Source of the DNA: Pseudomonas gregormendelii
GTDB lineage: Bacteria > Pseudomonadota > Gammaproteobacteria > Pseudomonadales > Pseudomonadaceae
Length of the DNA stretch: 64,000 nucleotides
Reading direction: 5' to 3'
Assembly: GCF_017114825.1 (NCBI RefSeq)
Contig: NZ_JADEVO010000036.1
Span: 1 to 64,000 of the forward strand
Shown: in pieces, positions 1 through 8,225 of the stretch
Numbering within the stretch: position 1 is the first letter of the stretch
Layout: every line of letters begins with the position of its first letter
The notes under the pieces: model-generated
Database searches by the model: none
Told to the model about the DNA's origin: nothing
The model's input: the letters and a program-made list of their open reading frames with translations, nothing else
Made by a program: the position numbers and the translations under genes

Positions 1-43
1 GGTAGAGGTACACTTTTTCAACGCTGGCATTGGGACGCATCAT
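1..43 (-). CDS. tnpB: IS66 TnpB accessory protein, N-terminus only
   Basis: Read leftward from 43 the frame gives MMRPNASVEKVYLY before leaving the window. This matches the opening of IS66 Orf2/TnpB, which usually continues PKPVDFRKS. A CAGGAG ribosome-binding site lies 9 nt before the ATG. TnpB is an accessory protein of the IS66 transposition machinery. Only 14 residues are visible, so identity rests on a short but characteristic motif. Confidence 0.6.
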   Translation of the reverse strand, partial: MMRPNASVEKVYLY

Positions 44-112
44 GGTGATGGGCTCCTGAAGAAAATCGGGAGCACAGCATCAGCCGTCAGCTATCCGCTT
101 GGAATGTGGGGT
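1..112 (-). mobile_element. One end of an IS66-family insertion sequence (partial)
   Basis: The minus strand at the window edge begins an open frame typical of IS66 TnpB, preceded by about 70 bp of non-coding sequence holding an 8-bp inverted repeat (TATCCGCT at 92-99 and AGCGGATA at 119-126). The adjoining MFS frame stops at 113, so the element boundary probably lies between about 112 and 132. The rest of the element is outside the window. No tnpA was seen upstream of tnpB, so this may be a member that lacks it or a decayed end. The exact terminal repeat and target duplication cannot be fixed from one end. Confidence 0.6.
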
Positions 113-313
113 TCACGGAGCGGATACGAACAACTGCAACAGCGCCGCAATGAACGCGGCCTGGCTGTAGCTCAGTTCGAATACCTGACGGATTTCGGGT
201 AATAACGCCGAATACAGAAAAATACTGAAGCCGTGGGTAGTGGCGTTACACGCGGTGAAGATCAGGGCCAATACGCCAATACTTCTTGTGGGTGAATTTG
301 CAGTGATTGGCAT
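113..313 (-). pseudogene. Truncated MFS transporter N-terminus
   Basis: The 66-residue frame has the look of the first one and a half helices of a major facilitator transporter: a short hydrophilic N-terminus, a hydrophobic stretch (GVLALIFTACNATTHGFSIF), then a loop and the start of TM2 ending AALLQL before FVSAP and a stop. Functional MFS proteins are near 400 residues. The break coincides with the IS66 end, so the simplest reading is disruption by insertion; the remainder may lie beyond the element. A hairpin (343-367) lies in its leader. Confidence 0.55.
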
Positions 314-342
314 GTGTTTGGCTCGAACAGGTTAATTGCAAC

Positions 343-367
343 AGGGCGAAGTTGCAGGTTTCGCCCT
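343..367. other. Perfect 8-bp stem-loop in the 314-789 intergenic region
   Basis: AGGGCGAA pairs with TTCGCCCT across a 9-nt spacer. It lies 30 bp upstream of the truncated MFS start, so it could have been a leader structure or regulator site for that gene. The rest of 314-538 holds nothing else recognisable. Confidence 0.35.
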
Positions 368-538
368 ATGTAAGTGCGTTGGCTTATTAAGGAGTTTAAT
401 GGAAGTCAGACTAGCGTTTATATAAGCAATGCAGCCAGTGCTTAATAGTCATGAGTGTGAGGCGAAATACGCATGCTATTTATGCGTGAGCGACAGGTGC
501 TGAGCTAAAACCGACGCAATCTGAATATTGCCGATTAC

Positions 539-672
539 CTGTGGCGAGGTCGCTTGCAACCAATCGGTTGCGAAGCACCCGCCAGCCAGTCGATGGTGTT
601 GTGCCTGATTCGTTGAGGTTGCAGGTTTTCGCGCCGCTTCGCTGCCTAACCGGGGCAAGACCCTTGCCACAG
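539..672. repeat. Imperfect REP-like inverted repeat
   Basis: CTGTGGCGAGG at the left end is mirrored by CCCTTGCCACAG at the right end, with internal pairs resembling GGTCGCTTGC and GGCAAGACC. This is a diverged version of the Pseudomonas CTGTGGCGAGGGAGCTTGCTCCC repeat. It precedes the LysR gene at 790. No protein-like frame is convincing here, although an in-frame extension of the LysR frame runs through it. Confidence 0.45.
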
Positions 673-789
673 GGTTGGTGCCAGGTCACGGAAATCGTCC
701 TACACAACACAAAAATGCATGTTACTCGGGAAATTTCCCACAAGCCGTGGGATGCTTGGCACTCGTCAGCCTCTGCGCGAGTACTCTTT

Positions 790-1722
790 ATGAAACGCAA
801 AATGCCCGCGCTCAATGCGCTCAAAGCCTTCGAAGTGGCCGGCAGCACCGGCAGCTTTACCCGGGCGGCGGAGTTGCTGAATGTCACCCAGAGTGCGGTC
901 AGCCGCCAAGTGCGCCAGCTCGAAGAACAGCTCGGTGAAAACCTGTTGGAGCGCCGGCATCATCACCTCGAATTGACCAGTGCCGGCCGAGTGTTGCTGC
1001 GGGCGCTGCACCAGTCATTCGACAAGATAGAGCTGACGGTGCGCAGCATCCAGCAGAAATCCCACGCCAATCGCCTGCACATCAATGCGCCGCCGACTTT
1101 CACCAGTCGCTGGCTGATGCCGCGACTCGGACGGTTGCGGGAAAAGCACCCGGAGCTGGAGTTGAGCATCACCACGCGCCTGCAAGACAGCCTGGCGGAG
1201 ACCAGCACTCTGGACTGCGCGATCCGTTTTGGCGATGGTGAATGGGATGGTCTGGACAGCTCATTGCTGATCCAGGAACGGCACATCGCCGTGTGTGCGC
1301 CATCGTTGTACGCTCGGGAGTTGAGTGAGCGGGGCATCGACCTCAATCGCCTGACGTTGCTGCATGTACTGGCTCGGGAAGATCAGCGCTACCTGACCTG
1401 GAAACACTGGCTGGATGCGGCGAAAATCAGTGGGGTCGACACCCAGGGCGGTTATGAATTCGACCTGCTGGACCTGGCCATTCGCGCCGCCACTGATGGC
1501 TTGGGCATTACCATTGCCGACTGGCACATGGTTGCGCCGGAGCTGGCCAGCGGGCAGTTGACTCAGGTGCTGAACGTGCACGTGGAAGGGCATCAATCCT
1601 ACTGGCTGGTGACCCGGCCGGAACAGACCTTGATGCCGCAATTGCAGGTGTTCAGCCAGTGGTTGCAGGAAGAGATCTGGTTGGCGCAACGGCAGCTCGA
1701 GCCCTCCACCGCTGCCACCTGA
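790..1722 (+). CDS. LysR-family regulator (GcvA-like)
   Basis: A 310-residue protein with an N-terminal winged HTH (ALNALKAFEVAGSTGSFTRA, then LNVTQSAVSRQVRQLEEQLG) at about residues 8-65, followed by a periplasmic-binding-like effector domain. Length is normal for LysR proteins. The longer open frame from 541 is rejected because it runs through a repeat and lacks protein character. The gene is 230 bp upstream of the aldehyde dehydrogenase and in the same direction, with a REP between them. It is the best candidate regulator of the 1952-7805 cluster, but this is inferred from position only. Confidence 0.88.
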   Translation: MKRKMPALNALKAFEVAGSTGSFTRAAELLNVTQSAVSRQVRQLEEQLGENLLERRHHHLELTSAGRVLLRALHQSFDKIELTVRSIQQKSHANRLHINAPPTFTSRWLMPRLGRLREKHPELELSITTRLQDSLAETSTLDCAIRFGDGEWDGLDSSLLIQERHIAVCAPSLYARELSERGIDLNRLTLLHVLAREDQRYLTWKHWLDAAKISGVDTQGGYEFDLLDLAIRAATDGLGITIADWHMVAPELASGQLTQVLNVHVEGHQSYWLVTRPEQTLMPQLQVFSQWLQEEIWLAQRQLEPSTAAT

Positions 1723-1741
1723 AACACCGCAAATCCCCCCC

Positions 1742-1833
1742 CCCTGTAGGCGCTGCCGAAGGCTGCGATCTCTTGACTTGGCTTCGTTAAAAACAAGATC
1801 AAAAGATCGCAGCCTTCGGCAGCTCCTACAGGG
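1742..1833. repeat. REP-type inverted repeat, GAGCTGCCGAAGGCTGCGAT family
   Basis: CCCTGTAGGCGCTGCCGAAGG on the left pairs with CCTTCGGCAGCTCCTACAGGG on the right; the inner arms GATCTCTTGA and TCAAAAGATC continue the match. It lies between the LysR gene and the aldA-like gene. A second copy of the family is at 63066-63149. Confidence 0.8.
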
Positions 1834-1951
1834 AATAGAGTATTTTCGGTATAACATGCCTTTTTCGAATGTTCTCCCGCTCAATAAATCGTTTGTTCAA
1901 CCCGTCCAGGATGCCAAGACTGCGGGGACTGGATAAAAACAACGATGGGCG

Positions 1952-3382
1952 ATGCACATGCGACTTGAGCGAAATTTTGTAAACGGTCACTTCATTGAGC
2001 CTGCAAGCGATGCGCTGATTGCAGTCTACAACCCGGCGACCGAAGCCTTGGTCGGTCAGGTTTCGGCGGCTACCACCGCTGAAGCCACCGCCGCTGTCGA
2101 AGCCGCTGCTGCGGCGCAAAAGCTTTGGGGCAAGCTCACGAGCATCGAACGTGCCGAACATCTGCGCTCGTTCGCCGACGCCCTGGACGCCTGTGCCGAT
2201 AACATCGGTAAAGCCCTGGCCGCCGAATCCGGCAAGAGCGTCAGCGACGCCAGTAACGAAGCCCGTTACGCCGCGCAGATCACCCGTTACCACGCGGAGT
2301 GGGCGCGTCGTATCGAAGGCGAGATCATCCCCAGTGACTCCCCCAACGAAAACCTCTTTCTGCACCGTGAACCAATCGGTGTGGTCGCCTGCCTGATCCC
2401 GTTCAACTACCCGGTCTACACCTTGCTGCGCAAAATCGCCCCGGCGCTGATTGCCGGCAACACCGTGGTGGTGCGTCCGAGCAACAACACCCCGACCTCG
2501 GCGTTTGAAATTGCCAAGGCTGTGCAGCAATCCGGTCTGCCCGCGGGCGTGGTTAACATCTTGACCATGGACCACGCCACCGCCGCTGCGGTGTGCACTC
2601 ACAAAGCCGTCGGCTTGATCACCCTGACCGGCAGCGTCAACGCCGGGCGCATCGTGCTCGATTACTGCAAGGCCAATATTGCCAAACCATCGCTGGAACT
2701 GGGCGGCAAGACCCCGGCAATCATCGAAGCCGATGCTGACCTTGAAGCCGCCGCCAGTGCCGTCGTGGCTTCCAAGATCACCCACTGCGGCCAGTTGTGC
2801 ACAGCGGTCGAACGGGTCTACGTTCAGGAAAGTGTCTACGAACAATTCCTCGCCTTGCTCAAAGCCAAGATCAGTGCCGTGAAGTTCGGCGACCGCGCCA
2901 CTGATGCGAGCCTCATGGGCCCATTGGTCAACGCCAGTTCGCAACAGAATATCCACGCCATGGTCGAGCGCGCCATCGCCGACGGTGCTGTACTGGAAAC
3001 CGGTGGATTTATCCCGCAGGGCAACGGTCATTTCTACCCGCCGACCCTGCTCAGCAACTGCCGTCAGGACATGGAAATCATCCAGGAAGAAGTCTTCGGT
3101 CCGGTGCTGCCGGTGCTCAAGTACCGCGACATCGACGAAGCGCTGGCCATGGCCAACGATCACCAGTTCGGCCTGTCGTCGGTGCTGTATACCGAGGACT
3201 ACCGCACCACCATGAAAGTCGCCAACGCCATCGAGGCCGGCGAGTTGTACGTCAATCGTACCCCGGCTGACCCTTACCAGGGCTTCCACGCCGGCTGGAA
3301 ACGTTCCGGTCTGGGCGGCGATGACGGCAAGCACGGCATGCTCGAATTCACTCAGACTCGTCTGGTGGTGATGAAGTATTGA
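1952..3382 (+). CDS. Aldehyde dehydrogenase, lactaldehyde/glycolaldehyde dehydrogenase (AldA) type
   Basis: A 476-residue NAD(P)-dependent aldehyde dehydrogenase. The catalytic cysteine is C283 in HCGQLCTAVERVYV and the general base is E249 in LELGGKTPAI. The ARRIEGEIIPSD, TGSVNAG and GFHAGWKRSGLGG stretches resemble E. coli AldA, which oxidises L-lactaldehyde and glycolaldehyde, so a small hydroxyaldehyde from sugar-acid breakdown is a reasonable substrate. The usual KPS near the cofactor reads RPS here (R175). It is first in a four-gene same-strand cluster. An ATG at 1958 is an alternative start. True substrate unknown. Confidence 0.85.
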   Translation: MHMRLERNFVNGHFIEPASDALIAVYNPATEALVGQVSAATTAEATAAVEAAAAAQKLWGKLTSIERAEHLRSFADALDACADNIGKALAAESGKSVSDASNEARYAAQITRYHAEWARRIEGEIIPSDSPNENLFLHREPIGVVACLIPFNYPVYTLLRKIAPALIAGNTVVVRPSNNTPTSAFEIAKAVQQSGLPAGVVNILTMDHATAAAVCTHKAVGLITLTGSVNAGRIVLDYCKANIAKPSLELGGKTPAIIEADADLEAAASAVVASKITHCGQLCTAVERVYVQESVYEQFLALLKAKISAVKFGDRATDASLMGPLVNASSQQNIHAMVERAIADGAVLETGGFIPQGNGHFYPPTLLSNCRQDMEIIQEEVFGPVLPVLKYRDIDEALAMANDHQFGLSSVLYTEDYRTTMKVANAIEAGELYVNRTPADPYQGFHAGWKRSGLGGDDGKHGMLEFTQTRLVVMKY

Positions 3383-3466
3383 TCCACCCGAAACACGCCT
3401 CACGCCACACCTATAAAAACAATTATTTGGGGCACCCGGACCACCGGGCTGCCCGAGGTCTCACAG

Positions 3467-4789
3467 ATGTCCAAGCCTGCAACCACAGTTGCCGCTGTTC
3501 AGGGTTCGAACGCGGGTTCAAAAAGCCACAGTGACAAGGGAAGTCGCTATTTCCAGTTGATGCTATTGGTGCTGGCGGCAGGTGCGATCTATCCGATCCT
3601 GTACCTGCGTCAGGTCTACCAGACCACCATGCTCGAAGTGTTCCAGATCAACCACAGCGAGTTGGGTTATCTATATTCGATGTTGGGGACAATCTTCCTG
3701 CTCAGCTACTTGCCGAGCGGCTGGCTGGCAGACCGTATCGCGCCGCGTTTTCTGATTTTCTTTTCGCTGGTGGCTACCGGCATATTGGGGCTTTGGTATT
3801 CAACGGCGCCGTCGATGAGCGGTCTGATGATCATCTTCGGCTGCTGGGGCCTGACCACCGGTCTGACCTTCTGGGCCTCGGTGCTCAAGCGGGTGAAGAT
3901 GATTGCCCATCACACCGAGCAGGGCCGGTTCTTCGGCATCCTCGATGGCGGTCGTGGTTTGGTGGAAGCCTTGCTGGCGACCGTTGCCTTGGGCCTGTTC
4001 GCCTTCGCCACCGAAACCCGTGGCGAGTCGGCGGCCGAAGGCTTCAAACACGTCGTCTACCTGTACGCCTTGACCTGTATCGCCATCGGCTGCGTGCTGG
4101 TGCTGATCAAGGACCCGAAGTCGATGGAAGACACCGCGCCAGTGGAGAAGGGCAAGTACAACCTGCTCAGCGACCTGACGACCTTGGTGAAAATTCCTGA
4201 ACTGTGGCTGGTCACCGCCATCGTGTTCTGCGGATATCACATTTTCTGGGCCACCTACAGCTTCTCCGATTACTTGCAGGGCGGCGGCATGACCGCGGTC
4301 ATGGCCGGTACCATCACGACCATCAAATTGTGGATGCGTCCGATTGGCGGCATCGGCGGCGGCTGGCTCGGTGACAAGTTCTCGAACATCTCGGTGCTTA
4401 TCGTGGCGCTGTTCTGCGCGACGCTGGCGATGGTCGGCCTGATCGTGTTCCCGGCGCTTAACAGCATGGGCCTGCTAATCGGTACGGTGATCTTCATTGG
4501 CCTGATGACTTACGCGATTCGCGGTTTGTACTGGGCGATCCTCGATACCTGCAACATTCCGCTGCGCATCACCGGCCTGGCCATCGGCATCGTCTCGGTG
4601 GTCGGTTACCTGCCAGACGCCTTTATTCCGCTGATCAACGGCTACCTCACCGAGCACTTCCCCGGAGCCGTTGGTTACCAGTTGTATTTCGGTTACATCG
4701 CCTTCGTCGGCCTGCTCGGGACCCTCGCGGCCCTGACCTTGCGCGCTCGTATCAACCGTCAATCTTCTATCAAGACTTCTTTGAATTAA
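3467..4789 (+). CDS. MFS transporter
   Basis: A 440-residue inner-membrane protein with twelve probable helices and a hydrophilic, Ser/Lys-rich N-terminus of about 25 residues. The loop 2-3 motif reads SGWLADRIAPR, close to the MFS GxLaDrxGrR signature, and GGWLGDKFS marks the equivalent loop in the second half. It sits 84 bp after the aldehyde dehydrogenase and 27 bp before the enolase-superfamily gene, so it is probably the importer for the substrate of this cluster, likely an organic or sugar acid. Specificity cannot be read from sequence. Confidence 0.85.
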   Translation: MSKPATTVAAVQGSNAGSKSHSDKGSRYFQLMLLVLAAGAIYPILYLRQVYQTTMLEVFQINHSELGYLYSMLGTIFLLSYLPSGWLADRIAPRFLIFFSLVATGILGLWYSTAPSMSGLMIIFGCWGLTTGLTFWASVLKRVKMIAHHTEQGRFFGILDGGRGLVEALLATVALGLFAFATETRGESAAEGFKHVVYLYALTCIAIGCVLVLIKDPKSMEDTAPVEKGKYNLLSDLTTLVKIPELWLVTAIVFCGYHIFWATYSFSDYLQGGGMTAVMAGTITTIKLWMRPIGGIGGGWLGDKFSNISVLIVALFCATLAMVGLIVFPALNSMGLLIGTVIFIGLMTYAIRGLYWAILDTCNIPLRITGLAIGIVSVVGYLPDAFIPLINGYLTEHFPGAVGYQLYFGYIAFVGLLGTLAALTLRARINRQSSIKTSLN

Positions 4790-4816
4790 TTTCTTTGAAA
4801 TAAGCAGGTGCCTGAG

Positions 4817-6034
4817 ATGAAAATCGTCGCCCTTGAAACCCATATTGTTGCCGTTCCACCACCGCACATCGGCGGCATGTACTGGCTGTTCGTCAAGCTC
4901 AAGACCGATTGCGGCATCGAAGGCGTGGGCGAGATCTACGCCGCTACCTTCGGCCCTAAAGCCATGCTGCCGATCATCGAAGATGTGTTCGAACGCTACC
5001 TGCTCAACCACGACCCGCACCACATCGAGCGCTTTTTCCGCCAAGCGTATTCCAGCGGTTTCACTCAGCGTCCTGACCTGACCATGATGGGCGTGGTCAG
5101 CGGCCTGGAGATGGCCTGCTGGGACATCATTGGCAAAGCGGCGAACAAACCGGTGTATGAGTTGTTGGGCGGCAAGGTCAACGAACGCCTGCGTTCCTAC
5201 ACTTACCTTTACCCGGTCAACAGTAAGGGCGAGTACGACTACGACGACCCGGACCTGGCCGCCGAATGCGCGATCGAGAATATGAACAAAGGCTTCACCG
5301 CCTTGAAGTTCGACCCGGCCGGACCCTACACCGCGTACTCCGGGCACCAGATCTCCCTGGAAGTGCTGGAACGCTGCGAAACCTTCTGCCGCAAGATCCG
5401 CGAAGCGGTGGGCGACAAGTGCGACCTGCTGTTTGGCACCCACGGGCAAATGGTGCCGTCCTCGGCGATTCGCCTGGCCAAGCGCCTGGAGAAATACGAT
5501 CCGCTGTGGTTTGAGGAACCGGTGCCGCCGGGTCAGGAAGAGGCCATGGCGCAAGTCGCGGCCAAAACCAGCATTCCGATTGCCACGGGCGAGCGGCTGA
5601 CCACCAAGTACGAATTCTTCAAGCTGTTGCAGGCCGGCGGGGCGTCAATTCTGCAAATGAACGTCGCCCGTTGCGGTGGTCTGCTGGAAGCCAAGAAGAT
5701 CGCCAGTATGGCCGAGGCCTATTACGCGCAAATCGCGCCACACCTCTACAACGGGCCGATTGGCGCAGCGGCGAGTTTCCAGTTGGCGACCTGCACGCCG
5801 AACTTCCTGATCCAGGAGAGCATCATGACCTGGGGCGGGTTCCATTCCGAAGTTCTGACCAAGCCGCTGCAATGGGAGGACGGCTACATCATCCCGTCCA
5901 CCGAGCCGGGCCTTGGAGTGGAATTGAACATGGACGTGGTGCGCATGCATTCGCCGTACACCGGCGAGCGTTTGCACCTGCAAATGGCACCGACTCCGGC
6001 AGACGTCAAAGACACATCGCCGGCCAGAGGCTAA
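4817..6034 (+). CDS. Enolase-superfamily (mandelate racemase/muconate lactonizing type) sugar-acid dehydratase
   Basis: A 405-residue protein with the capping domain and (beta/alpha)7 barrel of the MR/MLE group. Visible barrel-end residues are K164 (ALKFD), E233-E234 (WFEEPVPP), E259 (ATGERL) and H309 (APHLYNG), a pattern like galactonate-type acid-sugar dehydratases. The first metal-ligand position, where DgoD has Asp before the HG of FHGR, reads FGTHGQ here. The ATG at 4817 has AGCAGG upstream; an in-frame GTG at 4808 is less likely. Context suggests dehydration of an acid sugar imported by the neighbouring MFS protein. Substrate unknown. Confidence 0.85.
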   Translation: MKIVALETHIVAVPPPHIGGMYWLFVKLKTDCGIEGVGEIYAATFGPKAMLPIIEDVFERYLLNHDPHHIERFFRQAYSSGFTQRPDLTMMGVVSGLEMACWDIIGKAANKPVYELLGGKVNERLRSYTYLYPVNSKGEYDYDDPDLAAECAIENMNKGFTALKFDPAGPYTAYSGHQISLEVLERCETFCRKIREAVGDKCDLLFGTHGQMVPSSAIRLAKRLEKYDPLWFEEPVPPGQEEAMAQVAAKTSIPIATGERLTTKYEFFKLLQAGGASILQMNVARCGGLLEAKKIASMAEAYYAQIAPHLYNGPIGAAASFQLATCTPNFLIQESIMTWGGFHSEVLTKPLQWEDGYIIPSTEPGLGVELNMDVVRMHSPYTGERLHLQMAPTPADVKDTSPARG

Positions 6035-6062
6035 TGGACGATCTGTCAGCAAGCACAGTCCA

Positions 6063-6152
6063 TGTTGGAGCGAGCTTGCTCGCGATGAGGGCGTCACATT
6101 CGGTACAGATGTTGACTGACCGGACGCCATCGCGAGCAAGCTCGCTGCCACA
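6063..6152. repeat. REP-type inverted repeat, GAGCGAGCTTGCTCGC family
   Basis: TTGGAGCGAGCTTGCTCGCGAT on the left is mirrored by ATCGCGAGCAAGCTCGCTGCCA on the right. It separates the dehydratase from the GMC oxidoreductase gene and could form an mRNA hairpin that changes expression between the two. Confidence 0.85.
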
Positions 6153-6197
6153 GGGGATTGGCGTTTTTTTGGATAACGACTTACGCGGTAACCGTGC

Positions 6198-7805
6198 ATG
6201 ACATACGACTACATCATCGCTGGCGCCGGCGCCGCCGGCTGCATCCTCGCCAACCGACTCTCGGCCTCGGGGAAATACACGGTGCTGCTGCTGGAAGCGG
6301 GCGGCAAGGACAGTTCCCTATGGTTCAAGATCCCCGTTGGCTTCGCCAAAATGTATTACAACCCGACCTTCAACTGGATGTACTACAGCCAGCCGCAAAA
6401 GCAGCTGAACAACCGCGAAATCTATGCCCCGCGCGGCAAAGTGCAGGGTGGTTCGGGCTCGATCAATGCAATGGTCTACGTCCGTGGTCAGGCCCATGAC
6501 TTCGACGATTGGGCGGCCAACGGCAACGACGGCTGGGGGTTCAAGGACGTGCTGCCGTACTTCCGCAAGCTGGAAAATCATCCGCTGGGCGATAGCGAAT
6601 ACCATGGTGGCAGCGGCCCGATCAGCATCACCCCGATGAAGGGCCAGACCCATCCGATCTGCGATGTGTTCCTTAAAGGGTGCAACGAACTGGGCTACCC
6701 GCACAGCGACGACTTCAACGGGCCGAAATTCGAAGGTTCGGGCATCTACGACGTAAACACCAAAAACGGCCAGCGCAGTTCCAGCAGTTTTGCGCATTTG
6801 CACCCGGCATTGAGCCGGCCAAATCTGAAGGTGGAGCATTACGCTCTGGTGGATCGGGTGTTGTTCGAGGGCGAGCGGGCCACGGGTATTTCCGTGACCC
6901 AACGTGGCGTGGTCCGCACCTTTACGGCGAAGAAGGAAGTGATTCTCTGCGCCGGTGCCGTCGATACGCCGAAAATTCTGCAACTGTCTGGTGTGGCCGA
7001 TCAGGCGTTGCTGGCCAAGCATCAAATCCCGCTGGTCAAACACCTGCCGGCGGTGGGGCAGAACCTGCAAGATCACCTGTGCGCCAGCTATTACTACAAG
7101 GCCAACATCCCGACGCTGAATGATCAGCTCAGTTCTCTGTTCGGTCAGTTCAAGCTCGGACTCAAGTATTTGCTGACCCGCAAGGGCGCGCTGGCGATGA
7201 GTGTCAATCAGGCTGGCGGCTTCTTCCGTGGCAATGAGGCGCAGGCCAATCCAAACTTGCAGTTGTACTTCAACCCGCTGTCTTATCAAATCCCGAAAAA
7301 CAACAAGGCCAGCCTCAAGCCAGAGCCGTACTCAGGCTTCCTACTGTGCTTCAACCCGTGCCGGCCGACCAGCCGCGGGTACATTGAAATCAAGTCAAAG
7401 AACCCTCGGGACGCGGCACTGATCGACCCCAATTACCTCAGCACGCAAAAGGATATCGACGAGGTGATCCAGGGCAGTCGGCTGATGCGCAAGATCATGC
7501 AGGCGCCGGCGCTCAAGGGCATCACCGTCGCCGAGGTATTGCCCGGGCCAGTGGTCGAAAGCGACGAGCAGATGTTGCAGTACTTTCGCGAGAACAGCGG
7601 CTCGATTTATCACCTGTGCGGTTCGTGCGCGATGGGTGCCGATGAACAGAAATCAGTGGTCGACAAACGGCTCAAAGTCCACGGTCTTGAGGGTTTACGC
7701 ATTGTCGATGCGTCGATTTTCCCCAACGTGACCAGCGGTAATACCCACGCCGCCGTACTGATGGTGGCGGAAAAGGGCGCCGACCTGATTCTGCAGGACG
7801 CCTGA
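6198..7805 (+). CDS. GMC-family FAD oxidoreductase (choline dehydrogenase-like)
   Basis: A 535-residue flavoprotein. The N-terminal FAD-binding GxGxxG is YIIAGAGAAGC (residues 5-15), the GMC signature region is APRGKVQGGSGSINAM (77-92), and the catalytic pair is likely H472 (IYHLCGSCAMG) and H517 (SGNTHAAVLM). The family oxidises alcohols to aldehydes or sugars to lactones. Placed after a dehydratase and in a cluster with an aldehyde dehydrogenase, it may supply the aldehyde, or oxidise the starting polyol or sugar. A REP between it and the upstream gene leaves open whether it shares their transcript. Confidence 0.85.
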   Translation: MTYDYIIAGAGAAGCILANRLSASGKYTVLLLEAGGKDSSLWFKIPVGFAKMYYNPTFNWMYYSQPQKQLNNREIYAPRGKVQGGSGSINAMVYVRGQAHDFDDWAANGNDGWGFKDVLPYFRKLENHPLGDSEYHGGSGPISITPMKGQTHPICDVFLKGCNELGYPHSDDFNGPKFEGSGIYDVNTKNGQRSSSSFAHLHPALSRPNLKVEHYALVDRVLFEGERATGISVTQRGVVRTFTAKKEVILCAGAVDTPKILQLSGVADQALLAKHQIPLVKHLPAVGQNLQDHLCASYYYKANIPTLNDQLSSLFGQFKLGLKYLLTRKGALAMSVNQAGGFFRGNEAQANPNLQLYFNPLSYQIPKNNKASLKPEPYSGFLLCFNPCRPTSRGYIEIKSKNPRDAALIDPNYLSTQKDIDEVIQGSRLMRKIMQAPALKGITVAEVLPGPVVESDEQMLQYFRENSGSIYHLCGSCAMGADEQKSVVDKRLKVHGLEGLRIVDASIFPNVTSGNTHAAVLMVAEKGADLILQDA

Positions 7806-7883
7806 CTCGCTGCCATACGATATTCCGGGAGGTAGTTGCCACGACTGGAACCGTGCGGGCTGCCGGGCAATAGCAGCAAGAGC

Positions 7884-7906
7884 AAGCCCGGCGCTGAACC
7901 GGGCTT
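7884..7906. terminator. Hairpin between convergent genes
   Basis: AAGCCCGG pairs perfectly with CCGGGCTT over a 7-nt loop, between the GMC gene and the oppositely directed small gene at 7924-8133. There is no clear U-tract on either strand, so termination efficiency is uncertain. Confidence 0.45.
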
Positions 7907-7923
7907 AGCATGGGCATTCACCT

Positions 7924-8133
7924 TCAGTGAATAGTTTTGACCCTGCGACTTTCACCAATCCTGATCCGATCCAACGCCCGATTAAGTGCATCCAACGCAT
8001 CAAGCAGCGCCTTGGCCTCCGCCTCTCGACCATCTCCCCAAAGCCGCTCAACCACTCTGTTCAACGCTTGGATCGATCGTTCAATATCGGCCGCAGTCGC
8101 TACCGCCGCATCCGCTTCTTGCTTCTTTGACAT
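7924..8133 (-). CDS. Small conserved-looking protein of unknown function
   Basis: A 69-residue, helix-prone, charged protein starting MSKKQEADAAVATAADIERS and ending RIRIGESRRVKTIH. Two helical segments separated by WGDGREAEAK give it a helical-hairpin appearance. The ATG has AAGAGG 8 nt upstream, which favours it over the in-frame TTG two codons earlier. No signal peptide or membrane segment is seen. Not recognised as a named family. Confidence 0.65.
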   Translation of the reverse strand: MSKKQEADAAVATAADIERSIQALNRVVERLWGDGREAEAKALLDALDALNRALDRIRIGESRRVKTIH

Positions 8134-8225
8134 GTTCAAAACCTCTTAAGCGCTTGAAGGACAACGCCTGAGATTCGGCAGTTTTCAGCATACATCTTAA
8201 GGATACGCAAAATCGGCTGACACCC

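Noticed and set aside
541..789. 83-residue N-terminal extension of the LysR protein
   Set aside because: It lies within a REP-like inverted repeat and places the HTH far from the N-terminus, unlike LysR proteins.
1826..3403. 525-residue minus-strand open frame opposite the aldehyde dehydrogenase
   Set aside because: It is the shadow of a high-GC gene. The plus strand has full family motifs; the minus frame is low-complexity Gly/Val/Asp/His-rich with no recognisable domain.
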